Origin: Lineus longissimus
Lineage: Eukaryota > Nemertea > Pilidiophora > Heteronemertea > Lineidae
Assembly: GCF_910592395.1 (NCBI RefSeq)
Contig: NC_088312.1
Coordinates: forward strand, 14,130,579-14,194,578
Length of the DNA stretch: 64,000 nucleotides
Direction: 5' to 3'
Below the pieces are notes generated by a model, which saw only the letters and a list, made by a program, of their open reading frames with translations, had not been told where the DNA came from and did no database searches. The stretch's first letter is position 1; each line of letters begins with the position of its first letter. Positions 33,189 through 45,519 of this stretch are shown here, one piece after another. A program made the position numbers and the translations under genes.

Positions 33189-34901
33189 GTTTTCATTTTG
33201 GTAACTAGGACACCAATCTTTCATACCACATTATGTATGAGCATGACATTTTTGAATGACGATCATCTTCACAACGAATAACAAGTAGGGCCTTAAATGT
33301 CATTGGAACTTCAAGAGAAGGGCCTAACGTGGGAGGCAGCCAGACAGCGAGCAGCCAACAACTAGGGCACGAAGGGTCCTAAGTAGTAAATGTCATTTAT
33401 TTGTCTTTCCATTGGTGAAAACTTAATCTAATCACAGTCATACAAAGCTATGTTATAAGCAGAATACTAAAATGCTATTTTCAGAAGATTTTGTATCTGG
33501 GCTGAAGCATAAAAGAGGTGCAAATAATCATCAATATTTCTACAGAAAAACTCCATTAAAGTAATCTTTTATACACTACAGTGCATGCCTAAACCTATCC
33601 AAGATGGCAGCCCAAAAGAGCCTATAATAATACACGCTGCTTGGTTCAAGGCAAGCTGGTTCTAACAAACACAATAATTAGGCCTATATCCAATCTTAAT
33701 TATGGGTGAATTCAGGCCTTTTATGTAATCCCCAGGCGTTTATTAAGCGGTCGGGGTGAGGAACTGGGTTGCTTATTGGGGGTCGTGTGTTGGCGTCCTG
33801 TACTAAAGGCCTACCTAGCTATAGGGTATAGGCCTACAAAGGCCCCTACTGAACATATATTTCGTCTCTCCTCATAGGCCTATGCTTCATGATAATAATC
33901 CCGGTACTGTATCTGATTCATTTAGCCAGAGTCATTCTAGAGTCATTCTAGATCGATTCTTTCTGATTAGGCCTACTGGTACTAGATAGTATTTAACAAT
34001 ATTATTGTAAATTATTGTATGACTTCCCTTGGAGTAAATAGAACGTTCTATTTACTCCAACGTTCTGTTCACTCCAAGAGCTTCCGAACAATTTCACCGG
34101 TCTCTGACTTGTACATTCATGTAACGTTAATTTGTGTATCATTGTGTGTTCTACTGTTGCATTGTCTATCTTGTTAGATTGAGCAATAAAATTACTTACT
34201 TACTTACATTCTAAACAGTTGTTTAGAATGACTCTGATTTAGCCCTGTGGATCCGGCATGAAAAAGTTTATTTTTAAACTGAAGTGCTTGTCCCCGAATT
34301 ATATAATTATTCGAGCAAAGCAAAGTGGAGCAACATCGAGATAGGCCAACTACTGTGACCGCGGGTTACCGGTTGCAGGTCGCCTGTACAAAATAAATAA
34401 TTGTATACGCCTACTGTGTCCGCAGGTTTTAGCCGGTGCTAGAATAGCACCACACATAGGCCTATTACAGGTATAAAAAAAGGTATTTTTACAGGCGACC
34501 CGCAAACGGCTAAAACCCGCGGACACAGTAGCCTAGACTGGTTCTAGGTAATAAAGGTACAGAAAAAAAATTTTTGTTTACATTTGAACTGCACACATGT
34601 ATTTGTTTACAATTTCATTTCCCGCGAAATCTCAAAAATCAGGTGACCTGCAATCGTGGATTGAAAATAACATTAAACTGGGTTCAGCAGGTCAGCAGGT
34701 ATACCGGCTGTTCCAATCATCCCCTACAGCCAGCTGTTCAAAAGGTAATGTTATTCACCCCACAGGGAGTGCAGGTAATTGATTAAGCCCCTGCATAACT
34801 TAACAGCAATGGTGGTAAGGAGAATAGACAGTGTCCGATTAAAAAGCCCTCATTACTGCTCCGCTGAAGTAAATTTTTGAACAAAACCAAGACGTTGCAT
34901 C
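33189..34901. other. No gene seen; short LINE/SINE-like tail
   Basis: Mostly unique AT-rich DNA with many AGGCCTA words. Around 34155-34207 the sequence ends in AATAAAATTACTTACTTACTTAC, which looks like the 3' tail of a retroposon. Confidence 0.4.
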
Positions 34902-35465
34902 AGGGCAGAGACCTGCTTTTTAATCAATTCTTCGGGGAGGTGGCGCTTTGAGCGTGGTGCTACCACGGAAAGGCGCCCTATAAGTGTAGAATTCATTCAT
35001 TCATTCATTCATATTCATCCGCGACCGGAAGTGTGGCACAGTCACATAGAGCTTATCAAAATGTCAAGTTGTGGTAAATACATGGCTGGGATGGACCAAA
35101 GTGGAATTAATTCTCAATCTGTGGTTGATTCTAGATCTACAGAGTCAGGCCATCACAGAAATATGCTTTTTGATAATATATTTAAGAAAATGTGGTCTCA
35201 CTGGTCAGTTTAGAACTTGTACTTTGACAGGGCCATATCAATGCACCAGTGACGTTTTGATGGATATGGTGTACGGAAATCTTTTTTTCTCAGGCAATCG
35301 GTATTGGAATTTTTTAAAACTTTATTATGCTATTGGCAAAGGGTTCTTCTTGACATGTATAAAATTTTGTGCAGATTGATTGGTCCAAGGTGTACTTTTT
35401 TTACCAAAACATATGCACAACAATGTACATGTAATGTACACAAGTTTTAATAGAGGACTCTGGCC
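34902..35465. repeat. Dispersed repeat, copy 2, with a LINE-tail insertion
   Basis: Homologous to 4161-4628. It differs by ~96 bp at 34916-35011: copy 1 reads GACCTGTATTCATCC across the point where copy 2 carries extra DNA. Confidence 0.85.
34916..35011 (+). mobile_element. Very short L2/CR1-like 3' tail insertion
   Basis: Contains GGCGCCCTATAAGTGTAGAA followed by (ATTC)n, typical of L2/CR1-group 3' ends. It is absent from the homologous repeat at 4161-4628, which supplies the empty site. Confidence 0.7.
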
Positions 35466-36137
35466 ATCAGGGCAAGGTGTCACCACCATTCATGCAAAAT
35501 TTCAAGGCGATCCAACACCTCTAAGTGTTACTTTATTCGTCCCCCTTCCAGTATTATTATATAGATAATCAATTTGTAGGTTAACTCAAGGGCCTTATAC
35601 CTCACTAAATTAACGGTAATCTATTATACCAGTGTATGGCACGCCAAAGCGGAATTATTTCAACCCTGAAAAAATATTAGCAACTACAAATTTCTTGGCA
35701 ACAGAGAAGAAATACTATTTAAACTTTCAAAAATATACCCGACAATCTTTTAAAAAAGATAAATTTTTTTAGACTCATGTCAACATTTTGAAAAAACAAG
35801 CCAACAATTTTTTTTTCGTGATACTTCGAAAAATTCGTTTGTAACGCTCCTTCCACAGAAGAAAATAACCAGAGAACAGCCTAGAAAGCACGTGTGTCTA
35901 AGAACAATCTCCAAAATGCATCAATGGCTCCAATCGGTGCATCAGCTTATAAAACAATGAATAAGTGTTAAATGAGGTACAGCGCGATATATCGCATCTT
36001 GGCGTTACGTAATACCTAGCTGTGATTGGCATAGTCCATTTTATATGATTAGGGGTAATGGGATACTCAGGCCTCTGTATTCTTCATTTATACAAACGAA
36101 CAAAAATATGCTTAAGTTCTCAGTCTATGACTGAGTT

Positions 36138-38121
36138 GTGGGCCTACTACTTTTTCAGAAAAGGTCAGAGGTCCTGATTGATGTTGTTGCAAACACGCGA
36201 TCCAAATGTCCAGCTACTGGACAAAAAGGTCAGTGGTGGAATAGCGACCTTGGTGAGTTCGGTGTTGTCCTTGACTCGGATGGGATGAAATGTGAGGCTT
36301 TCCTCAACCATTTCTCAGCTAAATTTCATCACAACTACGTCACATCTACGGTTCCTGATTTTGGCAGAAGAACCGAGCGTTCGTTATCAGATCTACATGT
36401 CTCTAAGGAAGAAATCAGGAAGCTTTTGCTAAAGTTAGACTCATTAAAGGCCGGGGGCATTGATGGTATTACTAACAAAATGATAAAGCTGGTTGCTGGT
36501 TCCCTGGACGAACCGTTAAGTCGGTTATTTAACTTATTGTTGCTGTCAGGTCACTTCCCTTCAGCCTGATATTCAAAAACAAGGGATCGAAATGTTCAAC
36601 CGATAACTACAGGCCGGTAACCTTACTGAATTTGTTGTCAAAGGTATTTGAACGCACAGTGTATGAGGCTATCTTGATACCTTCAGGAGGATAACTTGTT
36701 GTTTGAACGTCAATCCGGATTCCTGCCAGGTCACGATACTCAGAAACAACTTGTCGCCATTGTTCACAATATCTTGTCAAACAATGATGCAAATCGGGTA
36801 ACAAGGGGCGTCTTTCTCGATATCTCAGGGGCATTTGATGCCGTACCACATTATCTCTTGCTAAAGAAGCTCAAAGTTTATGGCATTATTGGAAATATTT
36901 TTAATCTCCTTCAGTCCTATTTGAATGGTAGAGGTGTCAGAGTCAGGGTTAATAACACATTATCCAACCTGACCCAACCAGGCTACGTAAACTCAGGAGT
37001 ACCCCAGGGATCAATACTGGGGCCTCTCATGTTTCTCATTTACATTAATGATTTAAGTGAATATGTTAAGAACTGTACCTTGTATATCTATGCCGATGAC
37101 TGCTCACTATTTCTGCCAGTAAGCTACGCAGAGGACATCAATCTGTCAACAAAATTAATTCAGGAAGACCTTCACAGTCTTCTTGCATGGTCGAAAAGAT
37201 GGAAGCTAGACTTCAAAGCTGAGAAAAGCAAGGAGGTTATTTACCACTCACCTCGTCGTAAGGTCCGCAACTTTGGTTATCTTGAACTAAATGGGAGTGT
37301 TATCCCCCGTGGCCAGTCTCACAAACATCTTGGTATCATACTGGATGAAACACTGTCGTTTGAGCATCACATTTTGTATGTTGTGGGTAAATGTAACAAC
37401 TTATTGAACCCATTAAAAACTTTGCAGGGTTCACTACAGTCCAAACACCTCGAGAAGCTTTATTTCTCATTCATATTACCTCACTTGGAGTATGGTTCTG
37501 TCATTTTCGACTCGGCAAACATCACTTTACTATCTAGACTCGATAAGGTTCATTATCGGGCTGCCCTGATTGTGAGTGGTTGCATATGGGGCACTAATAC
37601 CACCAAGGTTCTTGACTGTCTGGGCTGGGTGACCCTTGGAAGGCGGAGAACGGAGAAAAAGTTAATCCTGATGTACGATGTTGAACATAACAATATACCC
37701 ACTTACGTTCACAATGAATTTGTTCAGTATCGAAACCCCGTCTTTGACGGGCGTCTTAGAAATCGCAGAACCTACAATCTTCCTAGAAACATGTCGCAGA
37801 ATCTCACAAAATCCACAATACCCAGCTCAATTAGGCACTGGTCTTCCCTTCCAATAGATGTCCAAACTCGTTACTCTCGAAACTTTTTCAAATATCACTT
37901 AAGACTATTCCTAGGCAGGAATCAAATGTCCATGGCTACGCCCAAACTAAACCTACCCCGTAAAGCTGAAATCGTTTTGAATAGGATCAGATGTGACCTT
38001 ATATTCAAAAACCACCTGTTTTCGCATAACTTTGTAAATGTTAACGACCCTTACTGCAAATGCGGACACAAGGCGCAAACCACACGCCACCTCTTCTTGA
38101 ATTGCCCTCTTGCCGACATAA
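36138..38121 (+). pseudogene. Jockey/CR1-superfamily LINE reverse transcriptase, first part
   Basis: Three consecutive frames form one RT. 36138-36569 ends with LDSLKAGGIDGITNKMIKL. A short frame around 36570-36690 has NYRPVTLLNLLSKVFERTVY. 36696-38121 has the palm FLDISGAFDAVP, GVPQGSILGPLMFLIYINDL and YIYADDCSLF, a thumb, and a zinc-binding tail (CKCGHKAQTTRHLFLNC). At least two frameshifts make it defective, and the 5' half of the element is missing. It breaks off at 38121, where a Harbinger transposon is inserted, and resumes at 42240. Confidence 0.88.
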
Positions 38122-38366
38122 TGGTGCGGCTCCACATGACAGTAAACTGTCGACAGTAATTGAAAAACTGTCGACAGAAAACTATCCATAGCCCTTCCAC
38201 TACGAAGAAAAAATCGCAGATAGTCACTGTCTGCGAGCTCTGGAAACGAGCGAGATAGTTTCTATCGAAAGCAACTGTCGTAAGGGCCATCCACGTCCGG
38301 TGGTTTTGTATGAAAGTTTCTGTCTGACAGCCGTATTTACCTTCCACGTGGCTGTCTTCATTCAGC

Positions 38367-41300
38367 ATGTTGCCAGCAAGAAGGAAACAAGTCGCCGCGG
38401 CGATTGTGGTTTACATGACACTGCGTGAGCGGAGGCAAAAGAGGAGGCACAAGCTTTGGGTACATGAATGGTTTCTTAGAAGGGAGCAACACGGTGCATA
38501 CCACTGCCTCCTACGAGAGCTGAGATTGGAAGATTCGAGTCGTCTCAACAATTTTTTGAGACTCTCCGCAGTTGACTTCGAGGAGCTTGCAGTGCTTGTT
38601 GGACCCAGGATCCACAAACAGGACACGTGTATGCGGCCTGCAATTCCGGTGAGGGAGCGCCTTGCCGTGACTTTGCGCTTTCTGGCAACTGGTGAGTATG
38701 CTTATTTCCCCACTATCTCATGAATAGAGCACGTACATGAGGTACTGCACTGAGGGATTTCAGCAGAAGAAATAGGTAAAAAGGTGATAACTTTCCAAAT
38801 ATTGCTTTATTTCACGGTTTATTTCCCAATAAACAAACCAGACACAGTTCCACTGACATAACTGAAATTCAATGAATAACCGGTAATATGAAGTTCCATT
38901 TATGTCATTATTTTATTCACTTCTGTCACATCAGATGTTATAAAACATCTCGGATAAATTTTATAAACATCTGGGCTGGGTTGTACAAACAACGTTAGCA
39001 GATAACATGGCGTTAACACAGATTGGCGTTATCTTTCCGAGACCAACCATGGCAAAACTGGAAGTAACAACTGAATTGACTTTTGCAGGATGTAACCCCT
39101 GCTATCGAAGTTCTAGATGGCAGATTAAAATTTGGTATCAATCCTTCAAGTGAGACAGGACTAGTGTGAGAAAGATAACGTCAGTTTGGCTTAACGCCAC
39201 GTTATCTGTTAACGTTGTTTGAACAACTGGCCCCTGAATGTTAAATAATTAATTTTGTCTTGGTGATTTAAAATTACCAGTGAGATGTTTTAAAAACATA
39301 TGATATTTGATAAACATCTGATGTGATATAAATCGAATAATTATGACATGAAGAACTTCATAAATGATGGCCATGTAAATTCTTAAACTTTCCTTTTTAT
39401 TTCTAAATTCAGGCGATTCATTCGTCAGCCTGATGTATCTCTTCCGTATATCTGCCGTAACGATATCCCGTATTGTGTCTGAAGTGTGCAAAGCCATTTA
39501 CGAGGCACTCAAGGAGGAATTCCTGAAGGCAAGTCGGTACCACTGAATCGTATGACCGGCGGCCACGGCAGTGTTCTCTGGAGTTGAATTCATGTCATAA
39601 TTATTTGATTTATATCAAATCAGATCAGATGTTTGATAACTCTTTTCGGTGAGATGATTATTTAATATCCGACAGATAATTTTAAAATATCGCCCACATT
39701 TTGTTTGAATTCCCAGGGAATATGAAAGCACGGTTGCGATTGGTTGGTAATTTTTGGAAAGTAACGAAGGCATTCGGGATCATACGGAGTTTGCCGAGAT
39801 GAAATGAGATTTTTTAATATATAAGATGTTTATAAACATCTCAATGGGACGATTTAAAATCATCTGATGTTTTAAATTTATCTGATAATTTTAAATCATC
39901 TGGACAGAATATAATTATTTAACATCAGATCTATAGGTAATGTCTCGAGATGTTTTATAATATCTCATGTGATAGAATTGAATATAATTATGACATGAAT
40001 GGAAAATATAGTGTTCGGTCACCTATTATATTCTGTGACACCAATTAATTATTCTTATCATTACACATGACGTTTGTCTGATCCTGAAGCATGTGTAGGA
40101 AGGAAAATTGATTCGGAATTTGCTTGTCGTCCGGGCCTGTATTTCCCTGCTCTTTTTGGCTGAATCCCGTCAACGAAGGACTGCAAGTTGAGCTGCGAGA
40201 AGTGCTGGGCGTCAGTGTAGTTGTCATAGCTGCGGCGTCTTCATCGTCCTTCTCAGCTGCTTCAAGAATGACCCTTTGAATATCCCGTTTCAATTTCTTG
40301 CGGTTCGACTCTGATTTCAATCCCCTCAACTCAGAAGCAACAAAAGCACCAAATGTGTCCAGTTCATCGGTCTCCCTTGACATAACTTCACATGCCTTCT
40401 GAAGGATTTCATCAGACGCACGACCGACATCCTTTCGTTTTCGAGATTTCGACGGTGGCGGGTTGGGTGTGGCCACGGAAGATGGTGATCCTCGAGGTTG
40501 AGTGCAGATCTCGTCCTTGTTAAATAGTGTTGCATCTGGCGTATCATCTGGCGCTTGTTCTTCTTGTTCCTGAAAATATATATTTTTCTGTTTGAATATT
40601 GTGGTACAAGTACATGTATAGTTACGATTTTTTAATTTTTTGCAGTTTCCTTCCGACTCCGATGATTGGTTACAACTTGCTTCCGAATTCTTTGAAAGGT
40701 GGAACTTCCCCCAATGCATCGGTGCCATAGACGGAAAGCATATTACCATGCAAGCTCCAGCAGAGTCTGGGAGTTTTTATTTTAATTACAAAGGCTTCCA
40801 CAGTATTGTGCTGATGGCATTGGTTGATGCGAAATACCGCTTTACGTTTGTCGACGTCGGATGTAATGGAAGGGTTGCTGACAGGGGCATATTCGGCAGG
40901 TGTTCATTATCTTCGGGTCTTGAGAACAAGACCCTTTGCCTACCATCACCAAGGGTACTTCCAGGTCGAAATATGAAGGTACCATTTGTATTTGTGGCCG
41001 ACGATGCTTTTCCATTGCGGGAAAACATAATGAAACCATATCCTCTGCGAGACATTCCCGGTAGCATGCGCATCTTCAACTACCGACTTTCGAGAGCGCG
41101 TAGAATCGTCGAAAATGCATTCGGCATAATGTCCAGCGTCTTCCGCATATTTCGAAAGCCGATAGCTGTAGATGCACAGAAAGCAGAGGATATCGTTTTG
41201 GCTTCCTGTGCATTACATAATTTGATGATCACGAAGAAAGACTCGCGCGCACGCTACGCTCCACATGGTACAGTCGATATGGAAGACATGGCTACTGGTG

Positions 41301-41473
41301 TCATTACCCCTGGAGCATGGCGAAAAGAGGGCATGCCAGCAAACAACCTGCTCCAAATCGAGCCATTCACAAGCAACCGTCATGCTCAAACCCCACAAGA
41401 CATCCGCCACGAATTTCGAGAGTACTTCCTCTCACCCCAGGGTGAGGTTTCGTGGCAGTACAAGTTCATTTGA
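38367..41473 (+). CDS. Harbinger transposase (HARBI1-like), three exons
   Basis: Exons 38367-38691, 39413-39528 and 40646-41473 join in phase into 422 residues from the ATG at 38367. Intron 1 is GT-AG. Intron 2 starts with GC (CTGAAG|GCAAGT) and ends with AG, a GC-AG intron. The first exons hold the N-terminal helical region (LSAVDFEELAVLVG). Exon 3 is a DDE_Tnp_4 nuclease: Asp176 in IGAIDGKHI, Asp226 in GRVADRGIF, Asp266/267 in FVADDAFPL and Glu303 in RRIVENAFG. It would cut and paste the element together with the MADF partner. No stop or frameshift is seen. Confidence 0.92.
38973..39233. mobile_element. MITE (GGGC..GTTGT ends) in intron 1 of the Harbinger transposase
   Basis: 261 bp with long imperfect inverted ends: GGGCTGGGTTGTACAAACAA on the left and, reversed from the right, GGGCCAGTTGTTCAAACAA. 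Matching continues for ~60 bp into each arm (GTTAGCAGATAAC / GTTAACAGATAAC). Confidence 0.8.
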
Positions 41474-41949
41474 GGAAGCCGTCCTTAAAGTGGGCGGAAT
41501 GAAGAGCATTTATGACATGAGAGACTGAAATAAACCTGCAAGAGAGAAATCATGTAACAAAATTAACAAATAAAGATAATTCTCACCAAATTGGTCTTCG
41601 ATTTTCGTCCTCCAATAACTCCCCTTAGAAAAGAGAATGCCTTGTAGTACATCCACTTTGGGGTGTAAACGTCGTCAGTCCCTTGCCCAGATTTCCTCTT
41701 GGTGGCTTTCTTTAATTCTTGCGCATACTGGTTTCTCAGGTTGTGCATTTTTCTCGTCACTTGCACTTTATCTCTTTTACAATCCTTCGCCAGACTTTTC
41801 CATGCATCCTCTTTCTTCAACCTGTCTCTATATTCGGCAGACGTGACATCCCATAGTGCAGGCCTCGCTCTGTAACCTTCAATGAGGTTGCTGACCGCAT
41901 CTTGCGACCATTCACTCTCCGCAACTTCAACATGAAATTCGTCTGCCAT
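40045..41949 (-). CDS. MADF-BESS (Myb/SANT-like) DNA-binding protein of the Harbinger element, two exons
   Basis: Exon 1 is 41949-41587 (ATG at 41949, donor TTG|GTGAGA). Exon 2 is 40569-40045 (acceptor TATTTTCAG). The join is in phase 0 and gives 295 residues. Residues ~15-105 form a MADF domain: VSNLIEGYRARPALWDVTS, then DAWKSLAKDC and VTRKMHNLRNQYAQELKK. The C-terminal half has SRKRKDVGR and a BESS-like DTFGAFVASELRGL segment. In Harbinger elements this type of protein helps the transposase reach the nucleus and bind the ends. Its exons interlock with those of the antisense transposase. Confidence 0.88.
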
Positions 41950-42239
41950 TTCTCGTGTTGAACTCGCACTGATCTGTTCGACGGATCTGTACGACAGTTC
42001 TATCCCAAAATAGAGCAAGTGCTAGTCGATAAAAGCACTGTCTGACACTTTTATAACCAACTTGCATAATCTATGTGGCTCACTTCCACACGACAGAAAT
42101 TGACCATCCTACAATCTTTCGGACAGTTATCTATTGCTGTCATACAGCCACTAGCTGAACAACTTCCACGGGATAGTCATTGGACAGTCACTATCTGACA
42201 GCAAACTTTCGACAGAAAACTGTCAAGTGGAGCCGCGCC

Positions 42240-42595
42240 TGATCTTCTTGATGACCTGAATACGCTGCCATCATTCACCTTTATATTCTACAACCTTTGT
42301 CAAGAAGACAGGCTGCAGGTGTTATTGAATGGCCATTACAGATTGTCTATTGTAGACAATATCTTTATCGTTACTAGAGTCAGCACCTTTATTGCTGAAC
42401 TCGCCATTCTTTAACTTATGAAGCCTGTTTTCAATTATCATATCCTTGTTTGTTTAATTCTTCTCTGCCATCTTTCACTTTTCTCTATGTAATAATAACC
42501 AGGGCTAATAATGCTTGATAGCCTAGCCCTGGGATTCATCTGTATGTTACAATATTATTGAAAGTAATAAAAATTATTTCAATTCAATGTCCATT
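42240..42595 (+). pseudogene. LINE reverse transcriptase, final part and 3' end
   Basis: The frame DLLDDLNTLPSFTFIFYNLC ... STFIAELAIL continues the LINE protein interrupted at 38121 and stops at 42412-42414. About 180 bp of 3' region follow, ending in a short AATAAAAATTATTTCAATTC tail. Confidence 0.8.
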
Positions 42596-43153
42596 TAGTG
42601 CGTTCGGCTACATTTCTTTCTATCTTAATTTTTCTCAATTCTATTAATGTTTTGACACAAACATATGCTTTTCTTAAACTTATTATTGGAAGCCGAAAAC
42701 CATTCATTCGGTCAACACAAATATTGTACTGCAATTTATGCACCCCGTAAACGTTTTTCTCAATCTCAAAAACAATTGTTTTTTTTCCTTTTATCCATTT
42801 ACACGATCCAGTGTAGCAAGTATATGTAATGGTGGGTTGTTGAACACTAACTGGTCAAGCAGGGATGGTTGTTACAATTTGCTCATATCCCTCATCTTAA
42901 CCACCAAGGTTTTGCGTCTTACCAAGATTGCCCGTATCTATTTAAAGGGACTATATCGGCAGCAGCCAGATAGACAGGATACAGTTACACAAAGTTGCAA
43001 ATAGGGGTATCTCCTATCTCGCAGTACTTGAAGATTATGCATGTTTTAGTGCAAAGAATAGCATAAAAAACCAAACACAACCAAGGCAACTGAACTTATC
43101 GAATTTACCCCCTAGTACCTGCCTATATTTTCTCGTTCAAGGAATTATAAGAC
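42596..43153. other. No gene seen
   Basis: AT-rich unique-looking sequence. Confidence 0.4.
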
Positions 43154-43382
43154 CAGGGCCCGGTTGCTCAGTCAGCTTTAGAGTTAACGCCAACGTTAGC
43201 GCTAACGCTAGCTTTAAATCTCACTTAATTTAACAGTTGAATATAATCAATTTGGAAAAAGTGTGTCGCGTTAACAGTAATCTGGAAATTAATACCATTT
43301 TGACTGATACAAACTCTCCTATAAATGAGATTTTAAAGCCAGCGTTAGTGCTAACGTCGGCGTTAACTCAGTCACTGCCATA
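43154..43382. mobile_element. MITE with GGTTGCTCAGTCAG-type ends
   Basis: About 229 bp. The left arm (CGGTTGCTCAGTCAGCTTT, GTTAACGCCAACGTTAGCGC) is matched by the right arm (GCTAACGTCGGCGTTAACTC, AGTCACTGCC) as imperfect inverted repeats of ~65 bp. Confidence 0.75.
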
Positions 43383-45519
43383 GGTCAGAGAGGGACTGCA
43401 TGTGACGATATCCATGTGTCAGGTCATTGAAGCGCTTACAGATACTATTCTGAGACAATCTGTGTAGCAGGATGAAGACCATCATGAGATTCAGGTTTTT
43501 GATACTCCTACGTCCCTAATAATAGCGAGAGCTGGAGCATGGAAAACCACTGGTGCCGAGGATGGATGAAGTCAGTCTAGTTCACAGGTACAGGTTGGAC
43601 AGGTTGCGATGATTTCTTCTAACTTTGGCTGGCAACCATTCAGATCATAATTGAGAAACGCCTCTATAGCTAAGGAGGATAGTCCACCAGATCAGACCAT
43701 AGCTTTTTCTTGAATAATTCCTCTCTGTATTAACAAGAAAAAGTATAGCTTGAAAAAGTATAGCTTGATCGAGAAAGCAATAATAGTGTATCGAATAATA
43801 GTGTATCGAGCATGAATTAAAATCCCCGCCGCCTGTATCCCCGTATAGGCGTCTATTAAGGACGGCTATTGGTCGATTATACTGTTCATCTTACATCTAC
43901 TTTACATAGGAGAGAAGAGGAAATAACTGCGAATGCACCCGTACAGAAAGAGCGGGAAATCCGTAGTGAGGAAATAGCTACCATACCAGACTTCACCATC
44001 GCTGGTCGGTCTTGACGGACGTATATGTACTTACGACAACAACAAATTGAACAAACAGCACTTGTAAATGATAACAATTTTTTTTATCAGTATTCAGAAA
44101 GGCTACAGTTAAAACGGTGCAAAATATCATAAGTATCTCTGTCCGAACCGCCGCCCGAAAACTTCTTGAAGCGTGTTGTGACGTCATCACCAGCGCCATC
44201 GGGGAAGTCGCCGTCCCGTGATTATTTTTGAACCACGTGGGGCATAACTCATGAATAATCAATAACTACGTCACTGCACGCTATTTTTAGGTTTTAGAAG
44301 GACGTGCGCCGGCGAACGTGCGTGACTTTCAAGTAGTGGGTTCGAATCACGGTCGAGGCAAATTTGTTTTTTTCCATTCCTTATTTTTATTTTGGCCAAC
44401 ATTAACAACTGGTACGTAGACATATCTATTTTCATGTTGTTTCTTAGAGGTGATGGATGGAATTGCATGAGGTTATTAAATACTAACTCCCTAGTCATTA
44501 GGCATTTAATTGTCAGTCCCAAGGGTGTCCTTTATGCAGTGGTTCTGTATATTAAACAGAGGTTATAGGTTAAAGGGGCCGTGGCTTATATTATATAATA
44601 GTCACCAGAATCCCAATTTGACACCCCAGCTCATGCTTCAAGTCACCCACTTTAAGTGAATATGGTCCAGAAAATAACAGTTAGCCTTTTTATGATGGTT
44701 TTTAACTTCGGCAAGGCAATACAAGGGCCTGTTCTCTCTTCTCGTGAAGTGGTTGGACCCTGGGACGGGACCAGCTTGACTGGAGTGGCCGCCGCCTTTA
44801 TACTCCTCGCACAGAGACAGTACTGCGCTTGAATATCAACTCTGCTTTTGGAGAATGCCATTCAGCTCTTCGGTTCTTGATTTGTCATTGCACATGGTGT
44901 GTGACATGCGGGCACTACCCAGCTTTATGATCATGTATGATTGTGCATCATTCTCCGTCATATTTCTTTGACAACGATCATTGTCATTTGCTTGGTGTGT
45001 GTTAGGAAGATCGTTGTAATACCATGTGCGTTTGTTTTGTCACGTGTCAAAACATCATTTAATAAATATACTATTTGCATGTCAAATGTTATTCGTCAGC
45101 CAATCAAGTGCGTTTAATTTTACCATGTGACCAGTGGTTAATTGGAAGCGACCATAGAAGCGCGCAATGACCCCTGGGTAAAGAGGTTGCAACAAAGGGT
45201 ACACGAGATTTCGGGGATCTAGCCTCACCCATCACTTTTCACCTGCGACGACGTTTTCAGATTCATAAGGTATCAATAGGGAGTTTCGACATATTCATGC
45301 GATATGTCCCCCAGCACGATAGTTCCTAAGAAATTGTTGATTCCTTGCTCCCCTGGGTATGCCAATGCTGATTTACAATTGTTTTGGCATCGCATGTTGT
45401 TGGGAGTTAACCTTGAGCACTGTTCATTAGGCTGATTAAAAAAGGACGCATTTGACTACTGATGTCAACGTACGTACATGTATGTGTACACTGAACCTGG
45501 GATGTGCGTCAGGCGTGTG
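43383..45519. other. No gene seen
   Basis: About 2.1 kb of unique-looking DNA. No frame in it has recognisable domain content. Confidence 0.4.

Larger units (their letters stand above)
38122..42239 (+). mobile_element. PIF/Harbinger DNA transposon with transposase and MADF-BESS genes
   Basis: About 4.1 kb with inverted ends GGTGCGGCTCCACATGACAG and, reversed, GGCGCGGCTCCACTTGACAG. It carries the two-gene set typical of Harbinger elements: a DDE transposase (plus) and a DNA-binding partner (minus). It sits inside the C-terminal coding region of a LINE, whose frame continues on the right. I could not resolve the exact target duplication. A further MITE is nested in the first transposase intron. 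Confidence 0.9.

Noticed and set aside
31330-33281. Repetitive proteins of 72-132 codons in the minisatellites
   Set aside because: Frames follow the repeat unit and encode no known domain.
44281-44370. tRNA or tRNA-derived SINE suggested by GGGTTCGAATCAC
   Set aside because: Only a B-box-like word; no A box, acceptor or anticodon stem could be paired.
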